Position numbers and translations under genes: made by a program
The notes under the pieces: model-generated
Seen by the model: the letters and a program-made list of their open reading frames with translations, nothing else
Database searches by the model: none
What the model was told of the DNA's origin: nothing
Shown here: positions 8,606 through 18,319 of the stretch, piece by piece
How positions within the stretch are numbered: the stretch's first letter is position 1
How the letters are laid out: each line of letters opens with the position of its first letter
Source: JAQVEM01 sp964595565
Lineage (GTDB): Bacteria > Actinomycetota > Humimicrobiia > Humimicrobiales > Humimicrobiaceae
NCBI GenBank assembly: GCA_964595565.1
Contig: CAZQQX010000006.1
Location: forward strand, 3,774-67,773
Direction of reading: 5' to 3'
DNA length: 64,000 nucleotides

Positions 8606-8789
8606 GAACATTTCTTTTTTCGCAAAAAAGTTTATAAATCCTGCACGTTCATTTTGTCAAGGGCCTTTTTACGCCTTTGTTTTCCCCTGCAGGCGAAGTA
8701 AATCACAAGCAGAATGAAAGTTGGGATTTTCAGCCCACAAAGGTTAATTCTAAAACATATGGAACCCATGGGATTGCCGGGTGCTAATA
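8606..8789 (-). other. Unassigned stretch between ssrA 3' end and the SDR remnant
   Basis: No gene is recognisable here. On the minus strand TTGACA and TATAAA occur with an 18-bp spacer around 8628-8658. They are followed by a CTTTTTT/AAAAAAG hairpin (8616-8632) that overlaps the -10 region. CCCATGGG lies just downstream of the ssrA 3' end. No direct repeat of the ssrA 3' end was found, so attachment-site scars are not demonstrated. Confidence 0.3.
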
Positions 8790-9142
8790 TGGTGGAGGCG
8801 GCGGGAATCGAACCCGCGTCCGGAGATATCGCCACTTAAATATCTACAAGTTTAGTCCATATTTTAAATCTCACTTTTTTACTCGTGTGAACACGATTAA
8901 ACAAGCCAGCCCGCGTAATGTTTCCCCTGATACTACCGCAGGCGAACTATATCAGAGTATCCTGCTAAACGGCGCCTATCGAAAAGCACAGGAAACTTTC
9001 CGTAGACGTAGCAACTTTATATTAAGCTGCTAAGGCTAATTCATTATCATTAGCGTTTATGTTTATTTCAGTTATTTACGAGTTCTGATACTCGACTTGC
9101 AATTTAAGCTCAACCTATCACCGTCGAACCCGGATCGCCCCC
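8790..9142 (-). ncRNA. ssrA: Transfer-messenger RNA (tmRNA)
   Basis: The RNA rescues stalled ribosomes by trans-translation together with SmpB. The 5' end GGGGGCGATCCGGGTTCGAC at 9142 pairs with the 3' strand CGCCTCC, which is followed by A and an encoded CCA ending at 8790; this forms the 7-bp acceptor stem. The GGTTCGATTCC T-arm is intact. The tag frame (9022-9054) resumes at GCT and reads ANDNELALAA then TAA. The RNA is one piece of about 353 nt. smpB lies directly upstream on the same strand. Confidence 0.96.
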
Positions 9143-9182
9143 ATAAACTCAGGGAAGGCATCCTTCTAAACACCGGTTGTAT

Positions 9183-9209
9183 ATTATACTAAAATTAATA
9201 ATTTTTCAA
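9183..9209 (-). promoter_or_regulatory. Candidate ssrA promoter inside the smpB 3' end
   Basis: On the minus strand TTGAAA (9204-9209) and TATAAT (9183-9188) are 15 bp apart. They lie across the smpB stop codon and about 40 bp before the mature tmRNA 5' end. This would allow ssrA to be made independently of smpB, leaving a short 5' leader for RNase P. The spacer is shorter than ideal. Confidence 0.45.
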
Positions 9210-9677
9210 AGCCCTTTTTATTTCAATCTCCTGCTCTTTTTTCTGTATATCCCTGCGCTTATCTCTTTTTAACTTTCCTTTGACCAGAGCAAGCTCAACT
9301 TTGACCCTGTTTTTCTTAAAATATACTTTTAACGGAACCAGTGTCAGGCTTCTGTCAGTTAACTTTCCTTCTATTCTGTCAATTTCTTTTCTGTGCATGA
9401 GAAGTCTTCTCGTACGGGTGGGGTCTATTTCCGATACCCTGCTTTTATCATAAGGTGATATATGCATATTATAAAGAAATAACTGGTTTTTTTTTATCCG
9501 GCTATAACTATCCTTTAGATTTATCCTATGATTACGAATGGATTTTACCTCACATCCCTGCAGTTCTATCCCGGCTTCGTAAGTATCTAAAATAAAAAAA
9601 TCCCTTAAGGCTTTTTTATTTTGAGCAATTATTTTCTTATCTTCTTCAGAATCTTTTTTCTTTTTTGGTTTACTCAT
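9195..9677 (-). CDS. smpB: SsrA-binding protein
   Basis: SmpB (160 residues) binds tmRNA and delivers it to stalled ribosomes. The oligonucleotide-binding barrel shows FFILDTYEAGIELQGCEVKSIRNHRINLKDSY, YNMHISPY and TRTRRLLMHRKEI. The C-terminal tail GKLKRDKRRDIQKKE is the part that enters the decoding centre. An N-terminal Lys/Glu-rich extension of about 15 residues is longer than in most relatives. It overlaps the upstream protease gene by 4 bp (ATGA), indicating translational coupling, and ssrA follows directly. Confidence 0.95.
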   Translation of the reverse strand: MSKPKKKKDSEEDKKIIAQNKKALRDFFILDTYEAGIELQGCEVKSIRNHRINLKDSYSRIKKNQLFLYNMHISPYDKSRVSEIDPTRTRRLLMHRKEIDRIEGKLTDRSLTLVPLKVYFKKNRVKVELALVKGKLKRDKRRDIQKKEQEIEIKRALKNY

Positions 9678-10924
9678 TTATTATCACTTAATATAAGTTC
9701 CATCTCTTCTATGGCTCTATTTAACTGGATATCTTCCCCGGCATCCAGTTCAAGCTCTATCACTATATCGGGCCTTATTCCCACCCCTTCAACTGAAACT
9801 CCGGATGGTAAAAAATATTCAGCGGTGGTAAATTTAACCCCCGAACCATCCGAAAGCTCATAAAGCGCCTGTACCAGACCTTTACCAAAGCTCCTCTCCC
9901 CTACCAGAACAGCCCTGTCGTTATCCTTTAACGCTCCTGCAACGAGCTCTGAAGCACTTGCCGAGTAACCATTGATTAATACCACCATGGGTATTTCAGT
10001 ATATTTTCCTTCACGCGCAAAGAATTCTTCTGACCTTTCTTCATTATCCAATCTTCCCTTAACTGTAACAATCTTACCTTCATTTAAAAATAAATCACAA
10101 ACGCTAACAGCGTCATCCCATGCGCCACCCGGATTATTTCTTAAATCCAGTATCAGGCCCCTGGCACCACTGTCAATTAATCTCTGTATCTCTTTATCAA
10201 GCTGTTCTACCCCGCTTATCTGAAAATCATAATACCAGACATAGCCTATTTCCTGTTCATAAATATCAGTTATTAAATTCGGAATATCAAACTTTGCTCT
10301 GGTAACAGTTACTAAAAAAGTACTGTCATCAGAAGGCCTGTAAATAGTAAGATTGACATCGGTACCCTCTTTACCTTTAATCATAGCCACTATTTTTTCA
10401 AGGTCCATATCTTTTATATCCACACCTTCAACTCTGGTTATGATATCTCCTTCCCTTATATCTGACGCATAAGCCGGGGTACCTTCAATCACTCTTACAA
10501 CCACCACTCTTTCTTCATCATCAAGGGTGACTACAACGCCTATTCCACTCATAGTCCCGCTATATGATTCCATAATTTTTTCATATTCTTCATCTGTAAA
10601 ATATTCTGCATAATCGTCGCCGAGAGACAAAAGCATACCTTCAATAGCCGCCTGGAGCAGGGCTTCCTCGCTTTCTTCTTTCATAGAATTACCCAGAATC
10701 AGTCCCATGACTTCCTCAATAGTATCCCTGCGATACTGACTGTCTGCTTCATCCAGATTGCTGTCTGGAACGTCGCTATCGTAATCCTCTCCGCTAATAT
10801 TACTCTGCCATTTCTTAAGGTAATCCTTCAAAAAATCAAAACTAACTCCCGTCCATACCCCGGCAGAAAATACAAATATAATTACGACTATTGAAACTAT
10901 CACCCTCAAAACATTTTTCTTCAT
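9674..10924 (-). CDS. C-terminal processing peptidase, S41 family
   Basis: The 416-residue serine protease is anchored by one N-terminal membrane helix (residues 7-30) and acts outside the membrane. A PDZ domain at about 125-205 has SGIGVVV and GDIITRVEGVDI. The S41 core follows, with LDLRNNPGG, the catalytic Ser in NGYSASASE and the Lys in RSFGKGLVQ. CtpA-type enzymes process or degrade exported proteins and in several bacteria trim cell-wall hydrolases. The location next to the M23 hydrolase and FtsEX genes fits such a role, but the substrate is inferred. Confidence 0.92.
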   Translation of the reverse strand: MKKNVLRVIVSIVVIIFVFSAGVWTGVSFDFLKDYLKKWQSNISGEDYDSDVPDSNLDEADSQYRRDTIEEVMGLILGNSMKEESEEALLQAAIEGMLLSLGDDYAEYFTDEEYEKIMESYSGTMSGIGVVVTLDDEERVVVVRVIEGTPAYASDIREGDIITRVEGVDIKDMDLEKIVAMIKGKEGTDVNLTIYRPSDDSTFLVTVTRAKFDIPNLITDIYEQEIGYVWYYDFQISGVEQLDKEIQRLIDSGARGLILDLRNNPGGAWDDAVSVCDLFLNEGKIVTVKGRLDNEERSEEFFAREGKYTEIPMVVLINGYSASASELVAGALKDNDRAVLVGERSFGKGLVQALYELSDGSGVKFTTAEYFLPSGVSVEGVGIRPDIVIELELDAGEDIQLNRAIEEMELILSDNK

Positions 10925-10964
10925 TTAAATATCACCCTGTAAATTATCTTAAATATTCAGGCTA

Positions 10965-12143
10965 TCATTGTAAATAAGCAAGCGGGTTCTGCGCAGCCCC
11001 GTTTATCCTGACCTCAAAATGAAGGTGCGGTCCTGTGCTCCAGCCGGTGGAGCCAACCAGCCCTATTACCTGCCCTCTTTCAACAAACTGACCTACTGAA
11101 ACACGGATGCTGGAGAGATGAGCATACCAGGTGGCAAAACCTCCCCCGTGATAAACCATAATAGAATAACCATACCCACCGAAATAACCGGCCTGGACAA
11201 CCTGGCCACCATCTGCCGCCTTTATCAGCGTTCCGTAGGGAGCCGCTATATCAATACCTGAATGAAACCTCCATACTCCGAATATAGGATGGATCCTGTT
11301 GCCAAAACCCGATGTTATCCTGCCTGCCACGGGCCACATAAATTTACCGGAGGGTGCGGAACCATATTTATAGCTCTCAAGAATTCTTTTAACCTCTGCT
11401 TCCTTAATCTCAAGTTCTTTCTCCATCCGTATCAGAGCATTTTTATTGGCAGTGGTCTTTGAGAGCAGGCTCTTTTTTTCGCCGTACAGGTCCTCAATTT
11501 CGCTGGTTTTCTGTTCGGCTTCTGCTACCAGCTTTTCAACTTTTTCCTGGTATTCTTTCTGCTTCTCCCTCAAATCAATTATGGATTTTTTTATCCCTAT
11601 AGTTGCATCCCTTTTCTCCTTTATTGAAATAACAGTTCTGGCATCCTGCTCGGCAAAAAGGTTCATGATTTTTAATTTTGATATAAAGTCAAGAAAATCT
11701 TCTGCATTAAGTATAATCTCAAGTACATTGCCCTTCCCGTTCTTGTAAATAGCTGCAACCCTTTCATTTAGCACCTTTACTTTCTCTTCAAGTTCATCTT
11801 CTATCCGGTTTAATTCTTCCTCTTTTAGAATCATTTCTATAGTGGTTTTGTCAACTTCACTTTTTGCATGGGATAATTCACTGTTAAGGTCTTCAAGTTC
11901 CGAAAGCGCCCCGAGCAGATTCTCTTCCACCTGTTGCACTTCATTTCTATACTGTGCCTCTGTCTTTTTTACCTCTTCAATTTTTTCCTGGGTTTGTTTT
12001 CTTTCTTCCTGTATTTGCTCCAGTTCTTCCTCAAGGGTCTGGGCATAAACAGGTTCGGGCATGGAAAAAGATAAAAAAGTGAAACTGGTGAGTGTTATAA
12101 TTATTACTATGAATATTGCTATAATATTTTTACTTTTAACCAT
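10965..12143 (-). CDS. Secreted coiled-coil murein hydrolase, M23 (EnvC/PcsB-like layout)
   Basis: The 392-residue protein has a signal peptide (hydrophobic residues 8-28, likely cleavage after VYA). A long coiled coil covers about 35-255, and a C-terminal LytM/M23 metallopeptidase domain about 270-390. The zinc motifs are HSGIDIAAPYG and HLHFEV. Proteins with this layout are periplasmic or wall endopeptidases controlled by the FtsEX complex through the coiled coil. The gene sits 75 bp downstream of ftsX on the same strand, which supports that partnership here. Confidence 0.9.
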   Translation of the reverse strand: MVKSKNIIAIFIVIIITLTSFTFLSFSMPEPVYAQTLEEELEQIQEERKQTQEKIEEVKKTEAQYRNEVQQVEENLLGALSELEDLNSELSHAKSEVDKTTIEMILKEEELNRIEDELEEKVKVLNERVAAIYKNGKGNVLEIILNAEDFLDFISKLKIMNLFAEQDARTVISIKEKRDATIGIKKSIIDLREKQKEYQEKVEKLVAEAEQKTSEIEDLYGEKKSLLSKTTANKNALIRMEKELEIKEAEVKRILESYKYGSAPSGKFMWPVAGRITSGFGNRIHPIFGVWRFHSGIDIAAPYGTLIKAADGGQVVQAGYFGGYGYSIMVYHGGGFATWYAHLSSIRVSVGQFVERGQVIGLVGSTGWSTGPHLHFEVRINGAAQNPLAYLQ

Positions 12144-12218
12144 CGTTCTATTTCATTTTTTATTGCAATTATTTTAATACTAATTGTTAAAAATTTAAAA
12201 CTTCTAATTTTTAAGGTA

Positions 12219-13127
12219 CTAAGTTTTAACATATCTTCTTAAGGCAATGCCGCTGCTTACAATACCGATGAGTCCGCCCAGTATCGCTATCCCGATATAA
12301 ACATAAAATATAACATTACCGCTGCCAATTATTGACAGTTCTTTGATGTGCATGGTATCAGCAATTATTCTCTCGGCCTTAATTAACAGGAAATTGCTGA
12401 TAAAATACATAAGTATAATTGAGATAATACTTCCGGTAAATCCTTCAAAAAATCCTTCAAACAGGAAAGGTATTCTTACAAACCAGTTAGTGGCGCCCAC
12501 AAGCTTCATAACTTCTATTTCCTTCCGGCGTGCATAAATAGAGAGTCTTATGGTATTAAATATTAAAACGATAGCTGCCAGCAGCAGCACCAATATTATA
12601 AGCAATGCTATGGTGCCAATAATTGCAGTAATAGAAAAAAGCTTATTAACATATTCTTTTCCATATATTACGTCATTAATTCCATCTATGAAATTTCCAT
12701 CTTTATCATAAAAACGGAGTGCCACCCGGTCAATTTTTTCAGGGCTTTTCAATGCTATCTCAAAAGATGCCGGAAGAGGATTGCCTTCTATTTCTTTAAG
12801 GATATCACTTCCCTCGTTCTGCTGTCTGAATCTTTCAAGTGCCTGGTCCTTGGATACATAATTTACAGAACCAGTCTCTTCCCAGCTTAATATCTCCTGC
12901 TGGATAAAATCTTTTAATTCTTCGGAAATATCATCTTCAAGATATACAGCCAGCTCAACATCGCTTTCAACTGACTTTATGATGCCCTGTACGTCATAAA
13001 CTATCAGTGAAAAAAGCCCCACTATAAATAAAGTAATAGCTACGGTAGTAATAGCTGTGAATCCCATAAAAAAGTTGCGTCTGAGGCTGATAAAAGTTTC
13101 ACTAAAAAAATATTTTGGTTTTACCAT
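12219..13127 (-). CDS. ftsX: Cell division protein FtsX
   Basis: FtsX (302 residues) is the membrane subunit of the FtsEX complex, which couples ATP hydrolysis to septal wall hydrolase activation. One membrane helix near 20-45 precedes an extracytoplasmic domain of about 120 residues (VESDVELAVYLEDD...). Three further helices form the FtsX permease region, with IRLSIYARRKEIEVMKLVGAT as its cytoplasmic coupling motif. The start overlaps the ftsE stop by one base. The downstream M23 gene is its likely effector. Confidence 0.95.
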   Translation of the reverse strand: MVKPKYFFSETFISLRRNFFMGFTAITTVAITLFIVGLFSLIVYDVQGIIKSVESDVELAVYLEDDISEELKDFIQQEILSWEETGSVNYVSKDQALERFRQQNEGSDILKEIEGNPLPASFEIALKSPEKIDRVALRFYDKDGNFIDGINDVIYGKEYVNKLFSITAIIGTIALLIILVLLLAAIVLIFNTIRLSIYARRKEIEVMKLVGATNWFVRIPFLFEGFFEGFTGSIISIILMYFISNFLLIKAERIIADTMHIKELSIIGSGNVIFYVYIGIAILGGLIGIVSSGIALRRYVKT

Positions 13128-13813
13128 CAGTCTCCGTATACCCCTCTCTTCTGGTCCCTTATTATCTCTCCTTCTTCCAGCTCCACAACTCTTCTCCTCA
13201 TTGAATTTACAATATTCCTATCATGCGTAGCCATGAGCACGGTAGTGCCAATAAGATTTATCCGGGAAAGTATCTTCATAATTCCCTCGGATGTCGTGGG
13301 GTCAAGATTCCCGGTTGGTTCATCAGCAAGAAGTATGGGCGGTCTGTTAACAAATGCTCTCGCAATTGAGACCCTCTGCTGCTCGCCGCCTGACAGCTGA
13401 TGGGGATATGAATTTAATTTGTTATGCAGGCCCACCAGCTTTAGAACCTGCGGTACCTGAATTTTTATTTCATAACCCGGTTTTCCTATTACTTCAAGAG
13501 CGAATGCCACATTTTCAAAAATAGTTCTGTTCGGCAGAAGTTTAAAATCCTGAAAAACACATCCTACATTTCTTCTCAGCTGAGGAATTCTCCCGGGTTT
13601 CAGGTTGCATATATTTCTCCCTGCAATAAATATGCTTCCGCTGCTTTCGTTAATTTCTTTTATAATCAATTTTATAAAGGTGGATTTACCGGAACCGCTC
13701 GGTCCCACCAGAAAGAGGAATTCACCTTTCTTCATAACCAGATTAATATTTTTTAGGGCAACTGTATTATCCTCATATATTTTACTAACATTTTTAAATT
13801 CAATCATATTCAA
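13127..13813 (-). CDS. ftsE: Cell division ATP-binding protein FtsE
   Basis: The 228-residue ABC ATPase drives FtsX. It has Walker A GPSGSGKST near residue 39, the Q-loop in FQDFKLLPNRTIFENVAFALEV, the signature LSGGEQQR, Walker B ILLADEPTGNLDP and the switch histidine in MATHDR. The family-specific FxDxxLL pattern is present in the Q-loop. It lies 43 bp downstream of prfB and joins ftsX by a one-base overlap. Confidence 0.95.
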   Translation of the reverse strand: MNMIEFKNVSKIYEDNTVALKNINLVMKKGEFLFLVGPSGSGKSTFIKLIIKEINESSGSIFIAGRNICNLKPGRIPQLRRNVGCVFQDFKLLPNRTIFENVAFALEVIGKPGYEIKIQVPQVLKLVGLHNKLNSYPHQLSGGEQQRVSIARAFVNRPPILLADEPTGNLDPTTSEGIMKILSRINLIGTTVLMATHDRNIVNSMRRRVVELEEGEIIRDQKRGVYGD

Positions 13814-13856
13814 CTGTAGCTACCTCTCCCAGTCATCCTGATTTTTAATAGAGAGT

Positions 13857-14961
13857 TTACGCTTTGTATAATTTTTTTTCAAGAAAACCCCTGATTAATA
13901 AATCTATATCTCCATCCAGCACCGACTGGACGTCGCCAATTTCAATTCCGGTTCGGTGGTCCTTGATTAACTGATAGGGCTGGAGGGTGTAACTCCTTAT
14001 CTGGTTACCCCATCCAATATCTTTCTTTTCTCCCCTTAGATTATTAATTTCTTCAATTTTTTTCTCTCTCTCAAGCTCGAATAATTTTGACCTTAAAATC
14101 TGGACGGCAGTCTGCCTGTTAAGTATCTGCGACCTCTCATTCTGGCACTGAACAACTATGTTTGTTGACAGGTGAGTAATCCTTACCGCTGAATCTGTTA
14201 CATTGACATGCTGGCCGCCCGCACTGCTTGATTTAAAGGTTTCTACTTTTAAATCCTCCTTATTTAATTTTACGTCAATATCCTTATTCACTAACGGCAC
14301 TACATCCACGGAAGCAAAAGAAGTATGCCTTCGCCGGGATGAATCAAAGGGTGAGATTCTAACCAGCCTGTGAATTCCTTTCTCCGACTTTAGCAAACCA
14401 TAAGCATTCTTACCGGTAACAGTAAAAGTTACATTTTTTATTCCTGCTTCCTCACCGCTCTGGTAATCATTAATACTGTGCGAGAATCCCTTTTTATCAA
14501 TCCAGCGCCTGTACATACGAAGTAACATCTCTGCCCAGTCCTGTGATTCCGTCCCCCCTGCGCCGGGATGAATGGTTACCACCGCAGGGTATGAATCGTA
14601 TTTATCATTTAAAACCAGGCTCTCTTCCAGGTCAGCCAGCAGTTTCTCAATATCATCCAGAGTTTCTTCTAATTCTTTCTCCAGGCTGCTATCTTCTTCG
14701 CTTACAAGAATTTCCAGTGCCAGTTCTGCATTTCCTATTTTTTCTTCCAGGTCCTCAATTTTAGCTACTACTTCCTTGATTTCAGAAATTTCCCTGGTTA
14801 TAGCCTGTGCTTTTGTATTGTCATCCCAGAAATTCTCCGATAGGGCTGCCTTCTGAAGTTCTTTTAACCTGACATTTTTTTTATCCAGTTCAAAGACAGT
14901 TCTTTAAAAAAACCAGCTTTTTAAGTATTTTATCTAATCTAAGTCTGCTATCCTCTATCAT
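13857..14961 (-). CDS. prfB: Peptide chain release factor 2, made by programmed +1 frameshift
   Basis: RF2 releases peptides at UGA and UAA. A plain ORF search sees only the last ~241 residues, but the gene is complete. An ATG at 14961 with a GGAGG site opens 23 codons ending CTT, followed by in-frame TGA at 14890-14892. Slipping +1 at CTTTGA continues as ELDKKNVRLKEL into the long frame without further stops, giving 367 residues. The SPF anticodon-like motif lies near 203-205 and GGQ near 248-250. The order prfB-ftsE-ftsX is typical of Actinobacteria. Confidence 0.93.
14890..14895 (-). promoter_or_regulatory. prfB programmed frameshift site CTTTGA
   Basis: Codon 23 (CTT, 14893-14895) precedes an in-frame TGA (14890-14892), as in the classical autoregulated prfB site where low RF2 favours slippage. 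Here the base after TGA is A rather than the usual C. The upstream stretch AAAGAACTGT has no strong AGGGGG-like Shine-Dalgarno stimulator, so efficiency may differ from the E. coli site. Confidence 0.85.
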
Positions 14962-15061
14962 TAAAACCTCCGTTTACCTTTACATAATTTTGTACTTTTT
15001 TATATATATTTACATATTAATTTAAACTTATTTGTTTTTTAAACTGTATATTTTATTTATA

Positions 15062-17623
15062 TTACGTTACATACCTTCCGCAACAATTTTTATATTTTTT
15101 ACCGCTCCCGCAGGGGCAGGGGTCATTGCGGCCTATTTTCTTTTTCCTGGTTACCGTGCCAGCCTGCCTGGTGCTGGCACCGGTTTTTGACGGCCCGCTT
15201 GCAGTTAAATTAGCCACCCCGACAGGTTTTTCAACCCCCATTTTCTCCTGCTCCTCTTTTTTAACCACCCTGACATTATATAATAACCTTACAGTATCAA
15301 ACTTTATCTCATCTATAAGCTCCCTGAATAAATTAAATGCTTCCCTCCTGTATTCAACCAGGGGGTCCCTCTGCCCGATGGCCCTGAGCCCGATACCCTC
15401 TTTTAAATAGTCCATCTCCAGAAGGTGCCCTCTCCACATACTATCAATAACATTCAGGCTGATTATTTTTTCCAGTCTTCTCATAACATCAGGTGTATAT
15501 TTCATTTCTCTCTCATCGTAAATTTTATAAGCTTTTTCTACCAGCTTTTCTTTTAGAGTTCCGGGATTCCATTTACAGCCACTTATTTTATCCCGGTTTA
15601 TGACATCACTTATAATATCTCCTGAAAACAAAGGGCTCATTTGACTGGAAAGAGTGTCCAGGTCCCATTTTTCAGGATAATCTGAAGGATTTATAGTGGT
15701 ATCAACACTTTTTTCTATTACATCTTTAATTGTATCAAGAATAATTTCTTTCAGGTCATCCCTCTCAAGAATATTTTTTCTCTTAGTATAAATTATTTCC
15801 CTCTGCTTATTCATAACATCATCATACTCAAGCACATGCTTCCTTATCTCAAAGTTCCTTGATTCTACCTGCCTCTGGGCATTTTCAATAGACCTCGTAA
15901 TCATAGCGTTCTGGATAGGTAAATCATCAGGAAAATTAAAAGCTTCCATTACTTTATAGATTCTTTCGGAGCCGAAAAGCCTCAGTAAATCATCCCCGGT
16001 GCTTAAATAAAACTGGCTTGAACCATTATCCCCCTGACGGCCGCTTCTACCCCTGAGCTGATTATCAATCCTTCTGCTCTCGTGCCTTTCAGTTCCAAGC
16101 ACATGCAGACCCCCGAGCTCAACCACTCCTCCCCCGAGCACTATATCAGTTCCTCTCCCGGCCATATTTGTAGCAATGGTCACTGCTTTATTTTGTCCTG
16201 CCCTGGCAATAATCTCTGCTTCTTTCTCGTGATATCTGGCATTTAAAACCTCGTGGGGCACACCCCTTCTTTTTAACATACTGCTTAATCTCTCCGATTT
16301 CTCAATTGATATGGTCCCCACCAGAACAGGCTGGCCCTTTTCATATCTGGAAACTATATCTTCAACTACTTTATTAAATTTAATTTCTTCGGTCTTATAA
16401 ATCAAATCGGGAAGGTCCTTTCTTATCATTGGCCTGTTGGTAGGTATAACCACGGTCTCAAGATTATAGATGTGCCTGAACTCCTCAGCTTCTGTCAGCG
16501 CGGTGCCTGTCATTCCTGCCAGCTTCTCGTACATTCTAAAATAATTTTGAATTGTAATTGTGGCAAGGGTTTGATTTTCATCTCTTATCTTCACCCTTTC
16601 TTTTGCTTCTATCGCCTGGTGCAGTCCCTCGCTGTATCTCCTTCCGGGCATGAGCCTGCCCGTAAATTCATCAACAATGACAACCTGGTTATCCTTTATC
16701 ATGTAATCTACATCTCTTTTAAAAAGGTAATAAGCTTTAAGAGATTGGTTTAAGGCATGTATATATAAATAATTAGACGGGCTGTATAAATTTTCAATAT
16801 TAAGTATTCTCTCTACCCTTTCCACTCCATTTTCGGTAACAGCCGCCGTTTTTGCTTTTTCATCAATTTCAAAATCTTCGTTTATCTTCAGTTGAGGAAC
16901 TATATACGCAAATTTTTTAAAAATATCCGTGGTCCCCTGGGCAACTCCGGAAATTATAAGGGGGGTTCTCGCCTCGTCTATTAAGATACTGTCTACTTCA
17001 TCAATAATTGCGTACCAGTGGCCGTTCTGCACCATATCCTCTTTACTCATTACCATATTATCCCTCAGGTAATCAAAACCGAACTCATTGTTAGTCCCAT
17101 ATACCACATCAGATCGGTACTGCTGCTTTTTTTCAAAAGCCTGCATGCCATGCTGAATAAGCCCCACCTTTAGACCCAGAAATTTATAAATTCCACCCAT
17201 CCATTCACTATCTCTCCTTGCCAGGTAATCATTTACGGTAACCAGATGGGTACTTTTACCTGTAAAGGAATTTAAATACACGGGCAGGGTTGCTACCAGA
17301 GTCTTTCCTTCGCCCGTTCTCATTTCAGCAATTTTACCTTCAAAGAGAACTATCCCACCCATTACCTGCACATCAAAATGCCTCATATTGAGAGTCCTTT
17401 TTGCCACCTCTCTGACCACCGCAAATGCTTCGGGCATTAATTCTTCGCATGTTCCGCCATTTTCATATCTCTGCTTAAATTCTGATGTCTTTTCTGCCAG
17501 CCTGCTATCCGGCAGAGAACTAATATCTTTTTCAAGATTATTTACAGCATTTATTATTTCACTATATTTTTTTACTCTCTTGCCCTCACCAAATTTAAGT
17601 ATATTAGCCATTTTTTCAAACAT
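15062..17623 (-). CDS. secA: Preprotein translocase ATPase SecA
   Basis: SecA (853 residues) powers protein export through SecYEG. The nucleotide-binding motifs MRTGEGKTLVATLP and DEVDSILIDEARTPLIISG, the preprotein cross-linking region, NMAGRGTDI and the second helicase motif QLRGRSGRQGD are all present. The C-terminal zinc-binding tail IGRNDPCPCGSGKKYKNCC is intact, preceded by a low-complexity linker. The start ATG at 17623 has AAAGGGTGA upstream. It sits between hpf and prfB. This looks like the housekeeping SecA; no accessory SecA2 is in view. Confidence 0.97.
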   Translation of the reverse strand: MFEKMANILKFGEGKRVKKYSEIINAVNNLEKDISSLPDSRLAEKTSEFKQRYENGGTCEELMPEAFAVVREVAKRTLNMRHFDVQVMGGIVLFEGKIAEMRTGEGKTLVATLPVYLNSFTGKSTHLVTVNDYLARRDSEWMGGIYKFLGLKVGLIQHGMQAFEKKQQYRSDVVYGTNNEFGFDYLRDNMVMSKEDMVQNGHWYAIIDEVDSILIDEARTPLIISGVAQGTTDIFKKFAYIVPQLKINEDFEIDEKAKTAAVTENGVERVERILNIENLYSPSNYLYIHALNQSLKAYYLFKRDVDYMIKDNQVVIVDEFTGRLMPGRRYSEGLHQAIEAKERVKIRDENQTLATITIQNYFRMYEKLAGMTGTALTEAEEFRHIYNLETVVIPTNRPMIRKDLPDLIYKTEEIKFNKVVEDIVSRYEKGQPVLVGTISIEKSERLSSMLKRRGVPHEVLNARYHEKEAEIIARAGQNKAVTIATNMAGRGTDIVLGGGVVELGGLHVLGTERHESRRIDNQLRGRSGRQGDNGSSQFYLSTGDDLLRLFGSERIYKVMEAFNFPDDLPIQNAMITRSIENAQRQVESRNFEIRKHVLEYDDVMNKQREIIYTKRKNILERDDLKEIILDTIKDVIEKSVDTTINPSDYPEKWDLDTLSSQMSPLFSGDIISDVINRDKISGCKWNPGTLKEKLVEKAYKIYDEREMKYTPDVMRRLEKIISLNVIDSMWRGHLLEMDYLKEGIGLRAIGQRDPLVEYRREAFNLFRELIDEIKFDTVRLLYNVRVVKKEEQEKMGVEKPVGVANLTASGPSKTGASTRQAGTVTRKKKIGRNDPCPCGSGKKYKNCCGRYVT

Positions 17624-17672
17624 ATGCTGTCACCCTTTATTTATTTAACCGGGTTAATCAATTATATAAAAA

Positions 17673-18239
17673 TTATATAGAAGGTTCTATTAAACCATAA
17701 TTCTTATCTTTCCTGCGGTACACAACCGCCGTTCGTTCGGTTTCAGAATTAATAAAAACAAAAAAATCATGCCCCAGCATCTCCATCTGCAGTACCGCCT
17801 CTTCAGGAGGTATCGGTTTCAAAGCAAAAGTTTTTGTCTTTACTATTGATTTTCTAATTTTATCCTCGGTGTCTCCGATTTTTCGATCAATTTTTTCTAC
17901 CTCACCGGCTTCTTTCCTGGCGTTACTTTTCCTGGCTTTATCTACCAGCTTGTCTTTATACTTCTTTATTAACCTCTCCAGCTTATTATTAACTTTATCT
18001 ACCGCCTCAAAAACATCTCCTCCGGAGTCAGTGGCTCTTATAACCGAACCTGAAGTAAATACAGTAACTTCTGCCACATTATTTAAATTAATCCTCGGAT
18101 TTTTCTCAAATATAAATTTTACTTCAAGTTTTATTACCTTATCCAGAATCTTATCTATTTTATTTTTTATCTTTTTTTCTGTATAGCTTTTTATCTTATC
18201 ATCCAGCTCTATATTTCTACTTCTAATTATAAAATCCAC
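17673..18239 (-). CDS. hpf: Ribosome hibernation promoting factor, long form
   Basis: The 188-residue protein has the N-terminal RaiA/HPF domain (about 1-100), which sits in the decoding channel of idle ribosomes. A charged linker follows, and then the C-terminal dimerisation domain (about 130-188, TKTFALKPIPPEEAVLQMEMLGHDFFVF). The C-terminal domain marks the long form that joins ribosomes into 100S dimers without a separate RMF. It lies 50 bp upstream of secA, an adjacency common in Actinobacteria and Firmicutes. Confidence 0.95.
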   Translation of the reverse strand: MDFIIRSRNIELDDKIKSYTEKKIKNKIDKILDKVIKLEVKFIFEKNPRINLNNVAEVTVFTSGSVIRATDSGGDVFEAVDKVNNKLERLIKKYKDKLVDKARKSNARKEAGEVEKIDRKIGDTEDKIRKSIVKTKTFALKPIPPEEAVLQMEMLGHDFFVFINSETERTAVVYRRKDKNYGLIEPSI

Positions 18240-18319
18240 AATATCTACCTCCTCTTTTATAGATTAAACAAACAATTTAAAAAACATATAATAGCATACC
18301 TTATCCAGTAATAAATAAA

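Noticed and set aside
8632..8835. 67-residue minus-strand frame running from inside ssrA
   Set aside because: Its first codons lie in the tmRNA acceptor region and the rest has no homology; it is a chance frame.
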